Below, piece by piece: positions 40,856 through 50,177 of a DNA stretch of 64,000 nucleotides. Position numbers and translations under genes: made by a program. Every line of letters begins with the position of its first letter. Position 1 is the stretch's first letter. Under the pieces are notes generated by a model. The model ran no database searches. It saw only the letters and a list, made by a program, of their open reading frames with translations, and had not been told where the DNA came from. The stretch is from positions 429,416-493,415 of the forward strand of contig NZ_CP085338.1 of NCBI RefSeq assembly GCF_020618475.1, written 5' to 3'. The stretch comes from Haladaptatus halobius. Lineage in GTDB: Archaea; Halobacteriota; Halobacteria; Halobacteriales; Haladaptataceae.

Positions 40856-41080
40856 CTATCGGAGACGCACCCCACCAAGGTATAATCCGTTTAAGATTAC
40901 AAACGCGCCTAACGCCGTGTAGATTATCGTTGAGGAGGGCACGGTATTCTCATCAACAGCCCAGCTAATGATTGAAATCCCAATAACTGCGAGTACGTAC
41001 CCGAGTAGTTGCCAGCTGAGGGTCATACTAATTATCTGAATTGGGCCAAATTCACGGGGGGAACGAGTAGTAGAGGGCAT
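40856..41080 (-). CDS. Small membrane protein (two segments)
   Basis: The 74-residue protein has two hydrophobic segments: LSWQLLGYVLAVIGISIISW (about 22-41) and STIIYTALGAFVILNGLYLG (about 49-68). A charged N-terminus reads MPSTTRSPREFGPIQ. Such proteins are common in haloarchaea and of unknown function. It runs in the same direction as the next gene 166 bases upstream. Confidence 0.55.
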   Translation of the reverse strand: MPSTTRSPREFGPIQIISMTLSWQLLGYVLAVIGISIISWAVDENTVPSSTIIYTALGAFVILNGLYLGGVRLR

Positions 41081-41246
41081 TATTCAATTAGAGATGCGTT
41101 GTCGGCAAAAAGATTCCCTGTATAGACTGGTAATCTGCTGTGCTGACTATGCGCCTTGTATCTTGCAGCGGCTCAGTGAGTTGCCGAGCTTCTGTCACAA
41201 ACGTCCTGCTGACTACAGAGAATGTAATCAGTATCAAATCCGTCGT

Positions 41247-41459
41247 TCAACCCGTGTGATTGGGATTGAGCACGTAGTAGACTATAGTCATCGAGAGTCC
41301 CATGAGAACCGCTTGGAAAGTCACCGAGTCACCAAGCATTGTGCCAATAAGAAGTACAGTCACAGCGGCTGTGAAGCCGACGAGAACAGCATATTGGACA
41401 CGGGACAAGCTTCGCATCCAGTCATCAAGACGACGATACAGTTGCCTCGTGTTGCTCAT
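41247..41459 (-). CDS. Small membrane protein (two segments), possible partner of 40856
   Basis: The 70-residue protein starts MSNTRQLYRRLDDWMRSLSR with a cytoplasmic basic helix. It then has VQYAVLVGFTAAVTVLLIGT and VTFQAVLMGLSMTIVYYVLN as membrane segments. Size and topology equal those of the gene at 40856, although the sequences differ. Start ATG 41459. Confidence 0.55.
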   Translation of the reverse strand: MSNTRQLYRRLDDWMRSLSRVQYAVLVGFTAAVTVLLIGTMLGDSVTFQAVLMGLSMTIVYYVLNPNHTG

Positions 41460-41506
41460 AAATCACGTTTTAACGGGTAGTACAATAAGATTCCCCTGAC
41501 AAACTC

Positions 41507-41562
41507 GCGCCCTGTATCTTGCACACGCGCTGAAACCTATCACCGCAAGAGGGTTTCAACAA
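41507..41562. repeat. Repeat shared with 265-330
   Basis: GCGCCCTGTATCTTGCAC (41507-41524) followed by AAACCTATCACCGCAAGAGG and GTTTCAACAA (41533-41562) matches 301-330 at 27 of 30 bases. The inner part is an imperfect hairpin (AAACC...GGGTTT). CGCCTTGTATCTTGCAGCGG occurs again at 41150-41169, so these may be terminal repeats of a decayed IS. There is no array, so it is not a CRISPR. Confidence 0.4.
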
Positions 41563-41750
41563 CGCCGCCAGGCCATAGTGTTACTCTATTTTATGATAGC
41601 TTCGGAAACGGTGGAGGGTTCGACACAGCCGGAAGCGCTGCCCTATTCACCAACAATGGTAGCTTCAAGCGGGTCTCTATTGATTCATCTGTCTCATTGT
41701 AGTGCTGATATTCTGCTGGTTTAGACGATACAGCGACAGGCTTCGATCTC

Positions 41751-42023
41751 GAAAGCCCTCAGCCTCTCAATATCCCGCGACTCACACTGCGCGCCTCGCT
41801 TCCCTCGATGCTAGCGGGATCGGGGGACGGCCGAGGCGGCCTCCCCCTTTCCAAGTCCGCCAGGATGATGACTGATGGGCTGAACGTCGGATCGGCTGAA
41901 TGAGAGATTCGTACGGCTCGCCCCGCTCGCCGCGTCGCTCGCGACCGACCAGTCCGGGCCTGCGGCCTGCGGCCGTTCCGGGCGTCTGGTCTCGCCGCCA
42001 GCACCAAGCGCACTTTCGGTTGC
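41751..42023. repeat. Composite GAAAGCCC/GC-rich repeat (copy 2)
   Basis: The first block (41751-41860) shares GAAAGCCCTC, ATCCCGCGAC, GCTAGCGGGATCGGGGGACG and CCCTTTCC with 4130 and 48517. The second block (41920-42023) is identical over about 100 bases to 19554-19660. The spacer is AT-richer and not conserved. The gaps 41563-41750 and 42024-42343 hold no gene, apart from AT-rich promoter sequence near 42200-42300. Confidence 0.65.
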
Positions 42024-42343
42024 GTCGTCGGTTCCGGTGGTTGGTTGACGGACTCACGGGAGTATTCGACGTTGTAACACCGACACTCATCGGGCGAACT
42101 CCAGCTCCGTATCATCGAGGCAACTTCGGCGACCGCGACGATATAGGCAAGGCTATCAAATGCCACTATTTTCTCAGTTCGCTTGACATCTATCTCCCTC
42201 GCCGACTATTCATATTAATGTGTAATAGATATAAATATTCGTTTCTCGGTTAACTTGCATGGGTTTGTTCGGTATTAAGCAAATGTAAATTCCATAATCA
42301 ACTCCGTGTGAGGAAGAAATTCACACGCAAACAACCATTGACT

Positions 42344-45151
42344 ATGAGAAACGAACGACAGCACAAACTGACTGAATCGCACGACGAAACAGATCGATAC
42401 GCCGCCGAAGATGCAGCGGAACTCGAGAAGGGCGCGTTCGACGGCAGTTCGATCGGCCGCCGCACGTTCCTGAGCGTAGCGGCTGCGACCGGCGCCGCGC
42501 TCGCTTTGCCGCGTACGGTATCTGCTGAGGTCACTGACGACGCGATGACCGATCTTGCAGAGTTTGCCGTCAACGCCGCACCCAATGACCACCAAGTAAC
42601 GCTAGTCATCGAATTCGAGGACACGGTTGCCCTCCATGCGTTCTACGACGAGTACGGTGAACCGGACTGGGACATCGAGGAAGACGATTTACCTCCGAAA
42701 GCCGTGACCCGCGAGAAGCCAACACCCGCGGCCCACGCCTATCTCACCGCCGACGAGCTCACTGAGGCTCTCGATCTCGGCGGCATCGATTTCGTCGACT
42801 TCTCGCCGGGTGCAAACCCGTTCTGGAAGCTAGGTGATGCCTACGACGACCACGTCTTTCCCGAGGTCGAGGACGCACGCGACTTCGTTTCCCACAACGA
42901 GCTAGACCAGGGATTCCAATATCTGGCGGACGAGTACTCGGATCGCCTCCGCGTGCACGCTATCGGCCAGAGTCCAGGCTGGGAGAATCTGCGCACGGGT
43001 GAAGATCCCGACCCGAAGGATGTCTACGTTGCGGAAATCATGAAGAATATCCAAGATGAGGAGTCATTCGCCGAGAAAGACAAGGTTGTCTTCTCGCTTA
43101 GCATCCACGGCGACGAGCCTGCAGGCCGCGTGGCCGGCACTCGTATTATCGAGGAGGCTGCGAAGGGCACGGCCGACGACTTCGAGGACGTCCTCGACGA
43201 CATCGTCATCGTGTTCGTCTTTATCAACCCGGACGGTTGGGTCGTCCGGAAGCCGCAGTACGAATTCGAGACGTGGTGGGGCGGCACGGAGCGGTTCCGA
43301 TACCACCGCGGGAACGCGGCCGTCGGGGATACCAATCGACAGTACCCGACGATGGGGTGGGTCTACCCCGGGTACTGGCCCGCTGAACCCGAGGATACAC
43401 CTGAGGTGCGTCCCGACGACCCGGAGGGCCGGGGATACGAAGATATGGTTCCAGACGCGCTGGCGGTCGTCGAGCACCTGCGTGGGTACGACAACGTCGA
43501 GTACCTCTGTGACTACCACATGATGGATCTGTCGGAATCCATGGTGTTGAATCTCGAGTCTAACGCACCATACAATCACGATGGGACGCACAACTTAGAC
43601 GAAGTCAACATCCGTATCGGCGACGGGATGCAAGATCACTGGGGTAGCCCAGAGACGATCTCTGACGACACGTCTCGCGCCAGCGAGGCTATCTACGGTA
43701 TTGAGGGCTACGTCCCAGAACGGTTGCTGGACTACGGGACGATCTACGACTCGCTAAGCTACCAGATCACCGGCGGGTTGCTCGGCTGGGCAGGCCAACC
43801 CGAGGAGTTCGGCGGCCTCGGCGCCGTGACGGTCGCTCCTGAGTTGGTGCTTCGGGACGGCTACGATTGGAAGCCGTTCATCGAGCGCCGCCTGGAGATG
43901 GCCTACCGCATCTCGATGCGCGAGTACACCGAGATGACTGCTGCGAAGACCAACGCGACCGTGGCCACCGACGGACAGGACACCGCCTACGTCGGCTCTG
44001 ATGTCCTGACGCGCCGATCGGCGGATCTCCCGTACACCGACGAGAGCCCAGGCAAGGGCGATGGCAAAGGCCAGGATCGCGCTACACGGGTTCAGCGCCG
44101 CCACGAGACCGTCCAGCCGGGACCCGGCGGTAGCGCGAGCGCATCGTCGGGCCGCATAACGCACTCGCTGGCCGTACAGTTCGATGCCCACGGCATCGAC
44201 GAGGGCGTCGTCAGGCTCGTCAATCCCGGCGGCCAAACCGTCCGTGAGATTGACCTTGCCGACCCGCTGTCCGATGACCAGGGTCACTTCTACGTCCCCG
44301 ATCCGGACGACGGCGACTGGTCGATCGAGTACGACGGCGACACCGACATCGACGTCGAGATGGTCCTCCTCGAGACCGAGGGCGAATACCCAAACCCCGA
44401 GGAGGTTCTCGGCTACTCCCAGCGCGAATACGTTGTTAACCCAATGCAGTTCTTCGAGGATCTCGAGCCGTTCCTCGAAGAAGGGACGATCGACGGCCTG
44501 CGCGTCCACGACGTGCGCATCGGTCGGCTGATGCGGGGCAACTCCGGCAAGCGCCGGTACGACAACCTCGTCATCTCTCACGACGACGGCGTCGACGATC
44601 AGCGGTACGTCTCTGCTATCGAGGAATTCGTCGAAACCGGCGGTGACCTCGTACTCACTGACGCGGGGTTGAACCTCCTCGGGCGCCTCGACGTCGGCCA
44701 GGCCGCGGCCATCGAGGCTGACGATATCGAGTTCGGGACGACGGACTTCCCGAATCTCATGGACCGAGATCTCGACCACCCGCTGCTGACGGACGTCAGA
44801 CCAATCCAGCAGGAGATCTGGAAAATATCCCAGCTCGGCTACACGACTGGCGACGACTCGCCGGTGTGGACCGTGGACACTGACGCCTTCACGGACGCCG
44901 GCGGAACTATCGCCGGCATTCTCGGCGAAGACGGTGACGTCGGCGCCGGTTTGCTGTCAGCCGGGGATGCAGAGATCAACGTGATCGGTTCCGTCTTGCC
45001 GCCGGCAAACCAGCGGGAACTCCATCCCTTTGGCATGGCCGACTACACCCTGTCGTTCATGGGGCACACGCTCATGTGCAACGCGCTCGGCTTCGAGCAG
45101 CGCCGGTACGTAAACGGCGAACTCGTCGGTACTTGGGGCGAACTCCGATAG
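42344..45151 (+). CDS. Tat-exported M14-type zinc carboxypeptidase, 935 residues
   Basis: A twin-arginine signal (GRRTFLSVAAATGAALA, residues about 38-54) sends the protein out folded. The M14 domain (about 130-530) keeps zinc ligands His255 and Glu258 (SIHGDEPAG), the substrate-binding Asn/Arg stretch (TNRQYPTMGW near 329) and the third ligand His near 392 (LCDYHMMD). The C-terminal half has a beta domain with an Asp-rich stretch (DPDDGDWSIEYDGD) and then a class-I-amidotransferase-like domain (IEEFVETGGDLVLTDAGLN). This fits a secreted peptidase with an accessory domain. ATG 42344 suits the signal; GTG 42308 would only add a basic extension. It is alone in its region. Confidence 0.85.
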   Translation: MRNERQHKLTESHDETDRYAAEDAAELEKGAFDGSSIGRRTFLSVAAATGAALALPRTVSAEVTDDAMTDLAEFAVNAAPNDHQVTLVIEFEDTVALHAFYDEYGEPDWDIEEDDLPPKAVTREKPTPAAHAYLTADELTEALDLGGIDFVDFSPGANPFWKLGDAYDDHVFPEVEDARDFVSHNELDQGFQYLADEYSDRLRVHAIGQSPGWENLRTGEDPDPKDVYVAEIMKNIQDEESFAEKDKVVFSLSIHGDEPAGRVAGTRIIEEAAKGTADDFEDVLDDIVIVFVFINPDGWVVRKPQYEFETWWGGTERFRYHRGNAAVGDTNRQYPTMGWVYPGYWPAEPEDTPEVRPDDPEGRGYEDMVPDALAVVEHLRGYDNVEYLCDYHMMDLSESMVLNLESNAPYNHDGTHNLDEVNIRIGDGMQDHWGSPETISDDTSRASEAIYGIEGYVPERLLDYGTIYDSLSYQITGGLLGWAGQPEEFGGLGAVTVAPELVLRDGYDWKPFIERRLEMAYRISMREYTEMTAAKTNATVATDGQDTAYVGSDVLTRRSADLPYTDESPGKGDGKGQDRATRVQRRHETVQPGPGGSASASSGRITHSLAVQFDAHGIDEGVVRLVNPGGQTVREIDLADPLSDDQGHFYVPDPDDGDWSIEYDGDTDIDVEMVLLETEGEYPNPEEVLGYSQREYVVNPMQFFEDLEPFLEEGTIDGLRVHDVRIGRLMRGNSGKRRYDNLVISHDDGVDDQRYVSAIEEFVETGGDLVLTDAGLNLLGRLDVGQAAAIEADDIEFGTTDFPNLMDRDLDHPLLTDVRPIQQEIWKISQLGYTTGDDSPVWTVDTDAFTDAGGTIAGILGEDGDVGAGLLSAGDAEINVIGSVLPPANQRELHPFGMADYTLSFMGHTLMCNALGFEQRRYVNGELVGTWGELR

Positions 45152-45358
45152 GGCGGTCGATTGGTACCGTTCCACTTGTTTTCCTGGATCGTCTCCGGTT
45201 CCTGCTCGCCCTATGGGTTACGGGTGATCGGTCTATCACCATCGGGAGATACGTTTGAAAGTACCTCTATGGCGTCACCATGAAGGATTGTTTTCTCGCC
45301 CGGGAGGGAAATAGTTCCGCTAAGTAAGAATTATGTCTTGCCAACTCGAATACCTACT

Positions 45359-45895
45359 ATGGCCGATTCACATTCCACCGACGGGCCGCCTCCCTTCGAG
45401 GACATATTCAACGGTGACGACGTCGAGCAGCAAATCTATGGAACCATTCTCCAGACGCGCGAGCCAGTGACGGCGAGTGCAATCGCAGATCGGATCGACT
45501 GTGACCCGAAAACTGCCCGGAAATACCTCAACTGGTTTGCGGATCTCGGGATCGTCACTCTTCACGATGGGCATCCAGCTACCTACGAGCGCAATGCCGC
45601 ATATTTCGAATGGCGACACATCAATCAGCTCGCGGCACACCACTCGCTTGAGGAGCTCCAGCAGCGCGTCCGTACGTTGACAGCGAAGGTCGCACGCTAT
45701 GAAGACGAGTATGACGCTGTGACCCCGGCAGACGTTGATGCGCTGGCCGTTGTCGAGACGAGCGTCGACACGTCAATCGACGATGTGTACGGTGACCTCA
45801 GCGACTGGATGACTGCTCGCCAAGAGCGAGCGCGCTACGAACGAGCACGCCAGCAACGTGCTGGTGCTACCGACCAGGAACAGGCTTCTGGATAG
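45359..45895 (+). CDS. wHTH protein, putative antitoxin of a TumE-like pair (copy 2)
   Basis: The 178-residue protein has a winged helix (QQIYGTILQTREPVTASAIA, CDPKTARKYLNWFADLGIVT), then TYERNAAYFEWRHINQLAAH and a coiled-coil tail (LEELQQRVRTLTAKVARYED; Arg/Ala-rich end). Residues around ATYERNAAYFEWRxxxQLA match ATYQRNPSYFRWKRVEQLAH in the copy at 38556. The partner starts 2 bases after the stop. ATG 45359 is used; a start at 45338 is possible. Confidence 0.65.
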   Translation: MADSHSTDGPPPFEDIFNGDDVEQQIYGTILQTREPVTASAIADRIDCDPKTARKYLNWFADLGIVTLHDGHPATYERNAAYFEWRHINQLAAHHSLEELQQRVRTLTAKVARYEDEYDAVTPADVDALAVVETSVDTSIDDVYGDLSDWMTARQERARYERARQQRAGATDQEQASG

Positions 45896-45897
45896 CG

Positions 45898-46332
45898 ATG
45901 GTGCCGCCAACTGGCGATGGAGGCAGTCCTGTGCCGATTGATCGACCAATCCTTGAGTTTTTACAGACGAGATTCATCGCCACAAATCAGGTCGAAGAGG
46001 CAGTTATCACCGATTCGAACGGCCATCTTAAGCTTCGCATTACATTCGCTCAGCCGTATTATCCAGCGTCGGTGGATGAGGCGACCCTTGCTGTCCGGTG
46101 GTACACGAATGACGACTTCAAAATCCACTATCGAGAAGTTCACGCTGATAGCGTCTGGGAGTGTCAATGGGATCGGCATCCGAACCCACACAATACGCGA
46201 GATCATTTTCATCCACCACCCACCGCCCCGACGCTTGGCGAGAATGCCGCATGGCCAGCCGATTATCGCGATGTCTTAACACTTGTTCTCGACGAGATCG
46301 AACAGCGGTTTACGACTCTGTGGGATGAATAG
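45898..46332 (+). CDS. TumE-like protein with HFHPPP motif, putative toxin (copy 2)
   Basis: The 144-residue protein has the same length as copy 1. It keeps TLAVRWYTNDDFKIHYREVH, then VWECQWDRHPNPHNTRDHFH with PPPTA, and the last helix LTLVLDEIEQRFTTLWDE. Identity outside the motif is low, so the two pairs diverged long ago or arrived separately. Conserved Trp, Cys, Asp, Arg and His of W-x-C-x-WDRHP...HFHPPP could form an active or metal site. TumE-like RNase toxin is my best guess. Confidence 0.65.
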   Translation: MVPPTGDGGSPVPIDRPILEFLQTRFIATNQVEEAVITDSNGHLKLRITFAQPYYPASVDEATLAVRWYTNDDFKIHYREVHADSVWECQWDRHPNPHNTRDHFHPPPTAPTLGENAAWPADYRDVLTLVLDEIEQRFTTLWDE

Positions 46333-46447
46333 GTGGTGGAACCGTCGTCATCGGACGAGTAATGAAGTACGGCACGCGTGGCACTGGACGATACGGGCGT
46401 GCATGAGAGCATAAGCCCAGAGCGTGATTTTCCATCGCAGGTTCAGC

Positions 46448-47915
46448 GCACTTCAAGGTGGAGCCTCCGACCTCAAGGAGCGACCGAAGGGAGCGAGTAG
46501 GTCGGAGAGGAAACCGACGAAGGACGACACAACCGCACGACAGTAGCTACCTGACTCCCGGAGGTATACGTACCATCGGGTGGTAATCTGAAATATGGAG
46601 GTGCGTCGAACCGCGCCGGTCAAACTCATCGTTCCCGATGAGCGCCGCGACGACCTCCACGAATCCGCCCGGCAGTTCCTCTACTGTGCGAACCGTGCCG
46701 CCGAGTTCTGTTGGGACGACGACTCTTACACAAATTGCGTCACGGCAAACACGACGGCACGGGACGCGCTCTATGCTGAACTACGAGAGGAAACAGGCCT
46801 CACCGCAAACCTCGTTCAAGAAGCCATCCGACGCGCCGTGCAAGCGACGAAGGGATGCGTCGAGCGGTGGAAGCAGGGCAAGCGCGTGAGCCAGCCGGAG
46901 TTCACGTCATGGAGCATGGTTTACGATAAACGAAGCGCAACCTTCTACCGCGACCATGTTTCTCTCTCGACCGTCAACGGGCGCGTCGAGTGTGACTTTG
47001 AACTCCCGGCAGATAGTCCGACGCCCTACGAGCGGTATGTCCTCTCGGAGGACTACGAGTTCCGCGCGAGTACACTGCAATACGACAAGGCGACCGACGA
47101 GTTCTACTTCCACATCACAACCCGGAAGTACGATAGCGACGAGTCCGAGGTTTCGGCAGATACCGAGCACCAAACAGTCCTCGGTATCGACCTCGGCGTC
47201 AACAGCCTCGCGGTCGCTTCGACGGGAACGTTCTGGCAGGGCGACGAATACGACCACTGGTGTCGTGAATTCGAGAAGCGACGTGGTGAGATGCAACAGC
47301 GTGGGACGCAAGCCGCGCACAACGCGCTCCTCCGCCTCGGCAAGCGCGAAGAAGCGTGGCGAAAGCAGTACATCCATACCGTCGCCAACGAAATCGTCTC
47401 GGAAGCCGTCGAGTACGATTGTGACGTAATCGTGTTCGAGGACCTAACGGACATCCGCGAGCGGCTTCCACAGGCGAAGTGGCACCACATCTGGGCGTTC
47501 CGCCGCCTGTTCGAGTACGTCGAGTACAAGGCACCGGAACGCGGCGTCACGGCGAAGCAGGTTGCGCCAAACCACACGTCCCAACGCTGTTCTCGAATGG
47601 ATTGTGGGTTCACGCACCGCGACAACCGCGACGGTGGACACTTTCACTGCCAGAAATGCGGCTACGAGGTCAATGCGGACTACAATGCGGCGAAAAACAT
47701 CGGGCTACGCTACGCCCGAAAGCGGAAGCACAGACTCCGGTCCTCGCCCACGTCGGGGAGCGGAGACGCACGAGTAGACGTGCGTGTGAATGGTGGGACG
47801 TTGAACGGCAAGAGTCATCGGCCTATTGCCGGGGACTGATTGCCGGGAGTCCACATCAAAGCCCTACCCTCAACGAGCGAACCCCGTATGGGGTGAGCGA
47901 AGTAGGGTAATTTAC
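46448..47915 (+). mobile_element. IS200/IS605-family (IS1341-type) element, second TnpB copy
   Basis: The left end has a long hairpin, CCTCCGACCTCAAGGAGCGA...GAGTAGGTCGGAGAGG (about 46464-46515). The right end has CCCTACCCTCAACGAGCGAA and GCGAAGTAGGGTAATTTACC (about 47871-47915). Between them lies one tnpB gene, with no small DUF2080-like gene and no tnpA. The end hairpins differ from those of the 32543 element, so it is a different lineage. It follows the TumE-like pair. Confidence 0.7.
46595..47839 (+). CDS. tnpB: TnpB RNA-guided nuclease, second lineage
   Basis: The 414-residue protein has the RuvC-like catalytic residues Asp near 199 (LGIDLGVNSLA), Glu near 282 (VFEDLTDI) and Asp near 362 (NADYNAAKNIG). 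The zinc finger CSRMDCGF...CQKCGYEV precedes the last motif. The start is MEVRRTAPVKLIVPDERRDD, typical of the other haloarchaeal TnpB branch. The basic C-terminal tail (KRKHRLRSS) is coded by the right end, where the guide RNA lies. No frameshift is seen. Confidence 0.9.
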   Translation: MEVRRTAPVKLIVPDERRDDLHESARQFLYCANRAAEFCWDDDSYTNCVTANTTARDALYAELREETGLTANLVQEAIRRAVQATKGCVERWKQGKRVSQPEFTSWSMVYDKRSATFYRDHVSLSTVNGRVECDFELPADSPTPYERYVLSEDYEFRASTLQYDKATDEFYFHITTRKYDSDESEVSADTEHQTVLGIDLGVNSLAVASTGTFWQGDEYDHWCREFEKRRGEMQQRGTQAAHNALLRLGKREEAWRKQYIHTVANEIVSEAVEYDCDVIVFEDLTDIRERLPQAKWHHIWAFRRLFEYVEYKAPERGVTAKQVAPNHTSQRCSRMDCGFTHRDNRDGGHFHCQKCGYEVNADYNAAKNIGLRYARKRKHRLRSSPTSGSGDARVDVRVNGGTLNGKSHRPIAGD

Positions 47916-47988
47916 CCAACTGGTCGGTGAATCATGGCGACGGTTGACGCCCCGAACACCTTTCTAATCGCAGTACTATCCCTCGCTC

Positions 47989-48147
47989 ATGGCGATTCTC
48001 GCACTCGCAGAGACAGCGCACGCACCCGACCCCGACTGTGGTCTGAGCGAGGGCACCATTCAGGCCGCAGAAAAGAAAGACGTCGCCCCAAGCGAGACGG
48101 ATCTCCGACTGTGTCCAGACTGTTTCCCCGAGCAAGCACCTTCATAA
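47989..48147 (+). CDS. Small Cys-containing protein, 52 residues
   Basis: The reading MAILALAETAHAPDPDCGLS then TDLRLCPDCFPEQAPS ends at TAA 48147. The motif CG...CPDCF suggests a zinc knuckle. No family known to me. It overlaps nothing else, and it lies just before the damaged unknown gene. Confidence 0.4.
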   Translation: MAILALAETAHAPDPDCGLSEGTIQAAEKKDVAPSETDLRLCPDCFPEQAPS

Positions 48148-48171
48148 GTGACTGTCCGCGCCTGATACCGA

Positions 48172-48500
48172 TGCTCTGTACGACGTTCGCGAACGCACTG
48201 GAACCCCCCGATCACGCGTCGGTCGACGACATCTGTGATCTTCTTCTATCTCGAGCAGCGGCTCCGCGAGCCGAGCATCGGGATCCGGATTTCGACGACA
48301 CGATAGCTGCCATTGGGAATCGATATGATGAGGCAGCCGTTCGGGAGGTCGTCCACCTCGTTCTCGTCGACGGAGTCTCGTTTCGGACTGTCGCTGCTGA
48401 CCTATAGATGCGCTCGATCGACGGTGCTCGAATCGGGACGATAGCTGGTTGTGTTCACTTGTGTATTATGTTTCTGAGGGAACTGAATGCAGAAATAGAT
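48172..48500 (+). pseudogene. Frameshifted conserved haloarchaeal protein of unknown function (copy 2)
   Basis: The frame reads HASVDDICDLLLSRAAAPRA, DFDDTIAAIGNRYDEAAVRE and VHLVLVDGVSFRTVAADL, then meets a TAG at 48406 where copy 1 continues. Past this stop it reads RSIDGARIGTIAG and, after an insertion, FLRELNAEIDW. Its 5' end is also shifted (DALYD/LYD region). Like copy 1 (3781) it ends just before a GAAAGCCC repeat. Confidence 0.55.
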
Positions 48501-48516
48501 TGGGAGCGACTTCTCT

Positions 48517-48790
48517 GAAAGCCCTCGGCCGCTCGGCATCCCGCGACCACGCGAGACGCAGTCTCGCTGGCCCTCGTTCGCTGCGCTTACGAGGATCCCG
48601 CTGCGCTCCTGGTTCCTGTGGTGCTAGCGGGGTCGGGGGACGACCGAGGCGGCCTCGCCCTTTCGATCCACAAGGGAAAGTAACTGATCCACTACGCGCG
48701 AAACCGAGGAGGAGCGGTGGTTTTCTATGGCCCGCCCCGATCGCCGTGTGCCGCCCTCCGCATCACTCGCGACCGACCAGCCCGAGGAGT
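48517..48790. repeat. Composite GAAAGCCC/GC-rich repeat (copy 3)
   Basis: The first block (48517-48670) begins GAAAGCCCTCGGCCGCTCGG. It has an insertion of about 45 bases compared with 4130 (GAGACGCAGTCTCGCTGGCC region) and ends CCCTTTCGATCC. The second block (about 48728-48790) contains CGCGACCGACCAGCCCGAGG. The next 200 bases to 49023 are AT-rich (TTTTTAATAACC near 48990 is a likely TATA for the next gene). Confidence 0.6.
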
Positions 48791-49023
48791 CAATTAGGAA
48801 CAACAATCCGACAGGCGCGTTAATTTCTAATCATACGTAATGGAAACGGCTGACCGATCGACGTGTATTGGTGATCTCTGACATCCAGTTAATAGCGATC
48901 TCCAGTTTGGATAATTGTTTGACATTCTATCCTCTTTTGTGTTATCCCTCCATAGAATTTTCCGATAATATTCAATAAATATACACCAATATTTTTAATA
49001 ACCGTAATGACGAGAGCCAAGCA

Positions 49024-49875
49024 ATGGAATCAGATGACGAACAAATCATTCGGCTAATTACAGACTCCACGAATCGAGCGATTTTGACGACCCTCAGTGG
49101 TGCTAGTCACAAACTCGAAGTAACTGAAATCGCTGAACAACTCGTTTCACAAGATGCTATCGCACTTCGTCCGTCTGACTACGAAAATAAACTTGAGCAG
49201 ACGGTTATCTCACTGCACCATAAACACCTTCCCCAACTTGACGAAGCGGGACTCATCACGTATGACCGCAATACAAACATTGCCACCATTAGTGGCGATA
49301 TGGCGAATGATGTAGAGTGGGGGGAGATAGAGGTCATCGACGAATTACTGTCACAATCAAGAACTGGAAGGAGAACCAGTGAGAGTGCCATTGGAGTACT
49401 TGAGGGAAAAGAAAAAGCGTATGAATACGGTCGAAAGCTGGCCGATAAGGCCGAAAACGAACTGTTTCTCATCTACACCTCCGTTGATTTACTCGATGAG
49501 GAATGTCTCCCTAATGCTAAGAACGCAATCGAACGGGGAGTCGAGTTCTATGCCGGTGCAAAGAGTCAGGATACTCGTCAATTCTTTCAAGAATACCTTC
49601 CAGAAGCGACAGTCTGGGAACCCCAATTAGACTGGTTAAACAAGCAGTCGAGCTATCCAACAATAAGCCGACTCATTTTCGCAGATCGCGAGAAAGTCAT
49701 CGTCGGTCTCTGGATCGAATCACATGCTGATGGAACCCAAACAGAGATTGCGATGATCGGTGAAGGCTCAGATAATCCCCTCGTGGTTCTTGTTCGAGAG
49801 CTTTTGGGGTCACGACTGGATCATCTGGATTACCAAAGTGAAGACTTCTTGGAAGGGCTTCCGTTCGAGACATGA
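49024..49875 (+). CDS. wHTH regulator with TrmB-like C-terminal domain
   Basis: The 283-residue protein has an N-terminal winged helix (IIRLITDSTNRAILTTLSGA, KLEQTVISLHHKHLPQLDEA) of the haloarchaeal DUF7344-like type. After a linker comes a C-terminal alpha/beta domain (ELFLIYTSVDLLDEECLPNA, AIERGVEFYAGAKSQDTRQF) like the effector domain of TrmB-family proteins. The protein probably responds to a metabolite or signal. Its end overlaps the HalOD1 gene by 4 bases, so they are co-translated. Promoter: AT-rich TTTTTAATAACC about 30 bases before the ATG, leaderless. Confidence 0.7.
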   Translation: MESDDEQIIRLITDSTNRAILTTLSGASHKLEVTEIAEQLVSQDAIALRPSDYENKLEQTVISLHHKHLPQLDEAGLITYDRNTNIATISGDMANDVEWGEIEVIDELLSQSRTGRRTSESAIGVLEGKEKAYEYGRKLADKAENELFLIYTSVDLLDEECLPNAKNAIERGVEFYAGAKSQDTRQFFQEYLPEATVWEPQLDWLNKQSSYPTISRLIFADREKVIVGLWIESHADGTQTEIAMIGEGSDNPLVVLVRELLGSRLDHLDYQSEDFLEGLPFET

Positions 49876-50177
49876 CGACCAAATTACTCACCGACGGTGG
49901 CAGAGACCGTAATCAGTCAAATCAATCGCCCCACTGGACATACGATATTGACACTGAGGAGCGCCCGAGTGAGGCGGTCGTGAGAGCCGTTGCAGCACTC
50001 ACTGACACGGCGATTCAGAATCTCGATCCATTATACAATGTGATTGACCCAGATCATATTGATGGAATATTTACGAAGAGAACTAATACCGGTGGACGAA
50101 CGGAACTCTCATTCGAGTTCAATGGCTGTGCAGTAACCGTAACGCACACTGAAGTTCGTGTGTCTATTCTTGAATGA
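49872..50177 (+). CDS. HalOD1-domain protein
   Basis: The 101-residue protein matches the haloarchaeal output domain: ERPSEAVVRAVAALTDTAIQ, NLDPLYNVIDPDHIDGIF and ELSFEFNGCAVTVTHTEVRV. HalOD1 domains are stand-alone or terminal parts of haloarchaeal signal proteins, with no known biochemical activity. It overlaps the wHTH gene by 4 bases (ATGA), so the two proteins likely act together in one regulatory unit. Confidence 0.8.
   Translation: MTTKLLTDGGRDRNQSNQSPHWTYDIDTEERPSEAVVRAVAALTDTAIQNLDPLYNVIDPDHIDGIFTKRTNTGGRTELSFEFNGCAVTVTHTEVRVSILE

Noticed and set aside
41531-41562. CRISPR repeat
   Set aside because: Only two dispersed copies, no spacers, and sequence unlike haloarchaeal CRISPR repeats.
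43754-44779. 341-codon frame opposite the M14 peptidase
   Set aside because: A mirror frame caused by high GC at third codon positions; the forward frame has Tat signal and zinc ligands.
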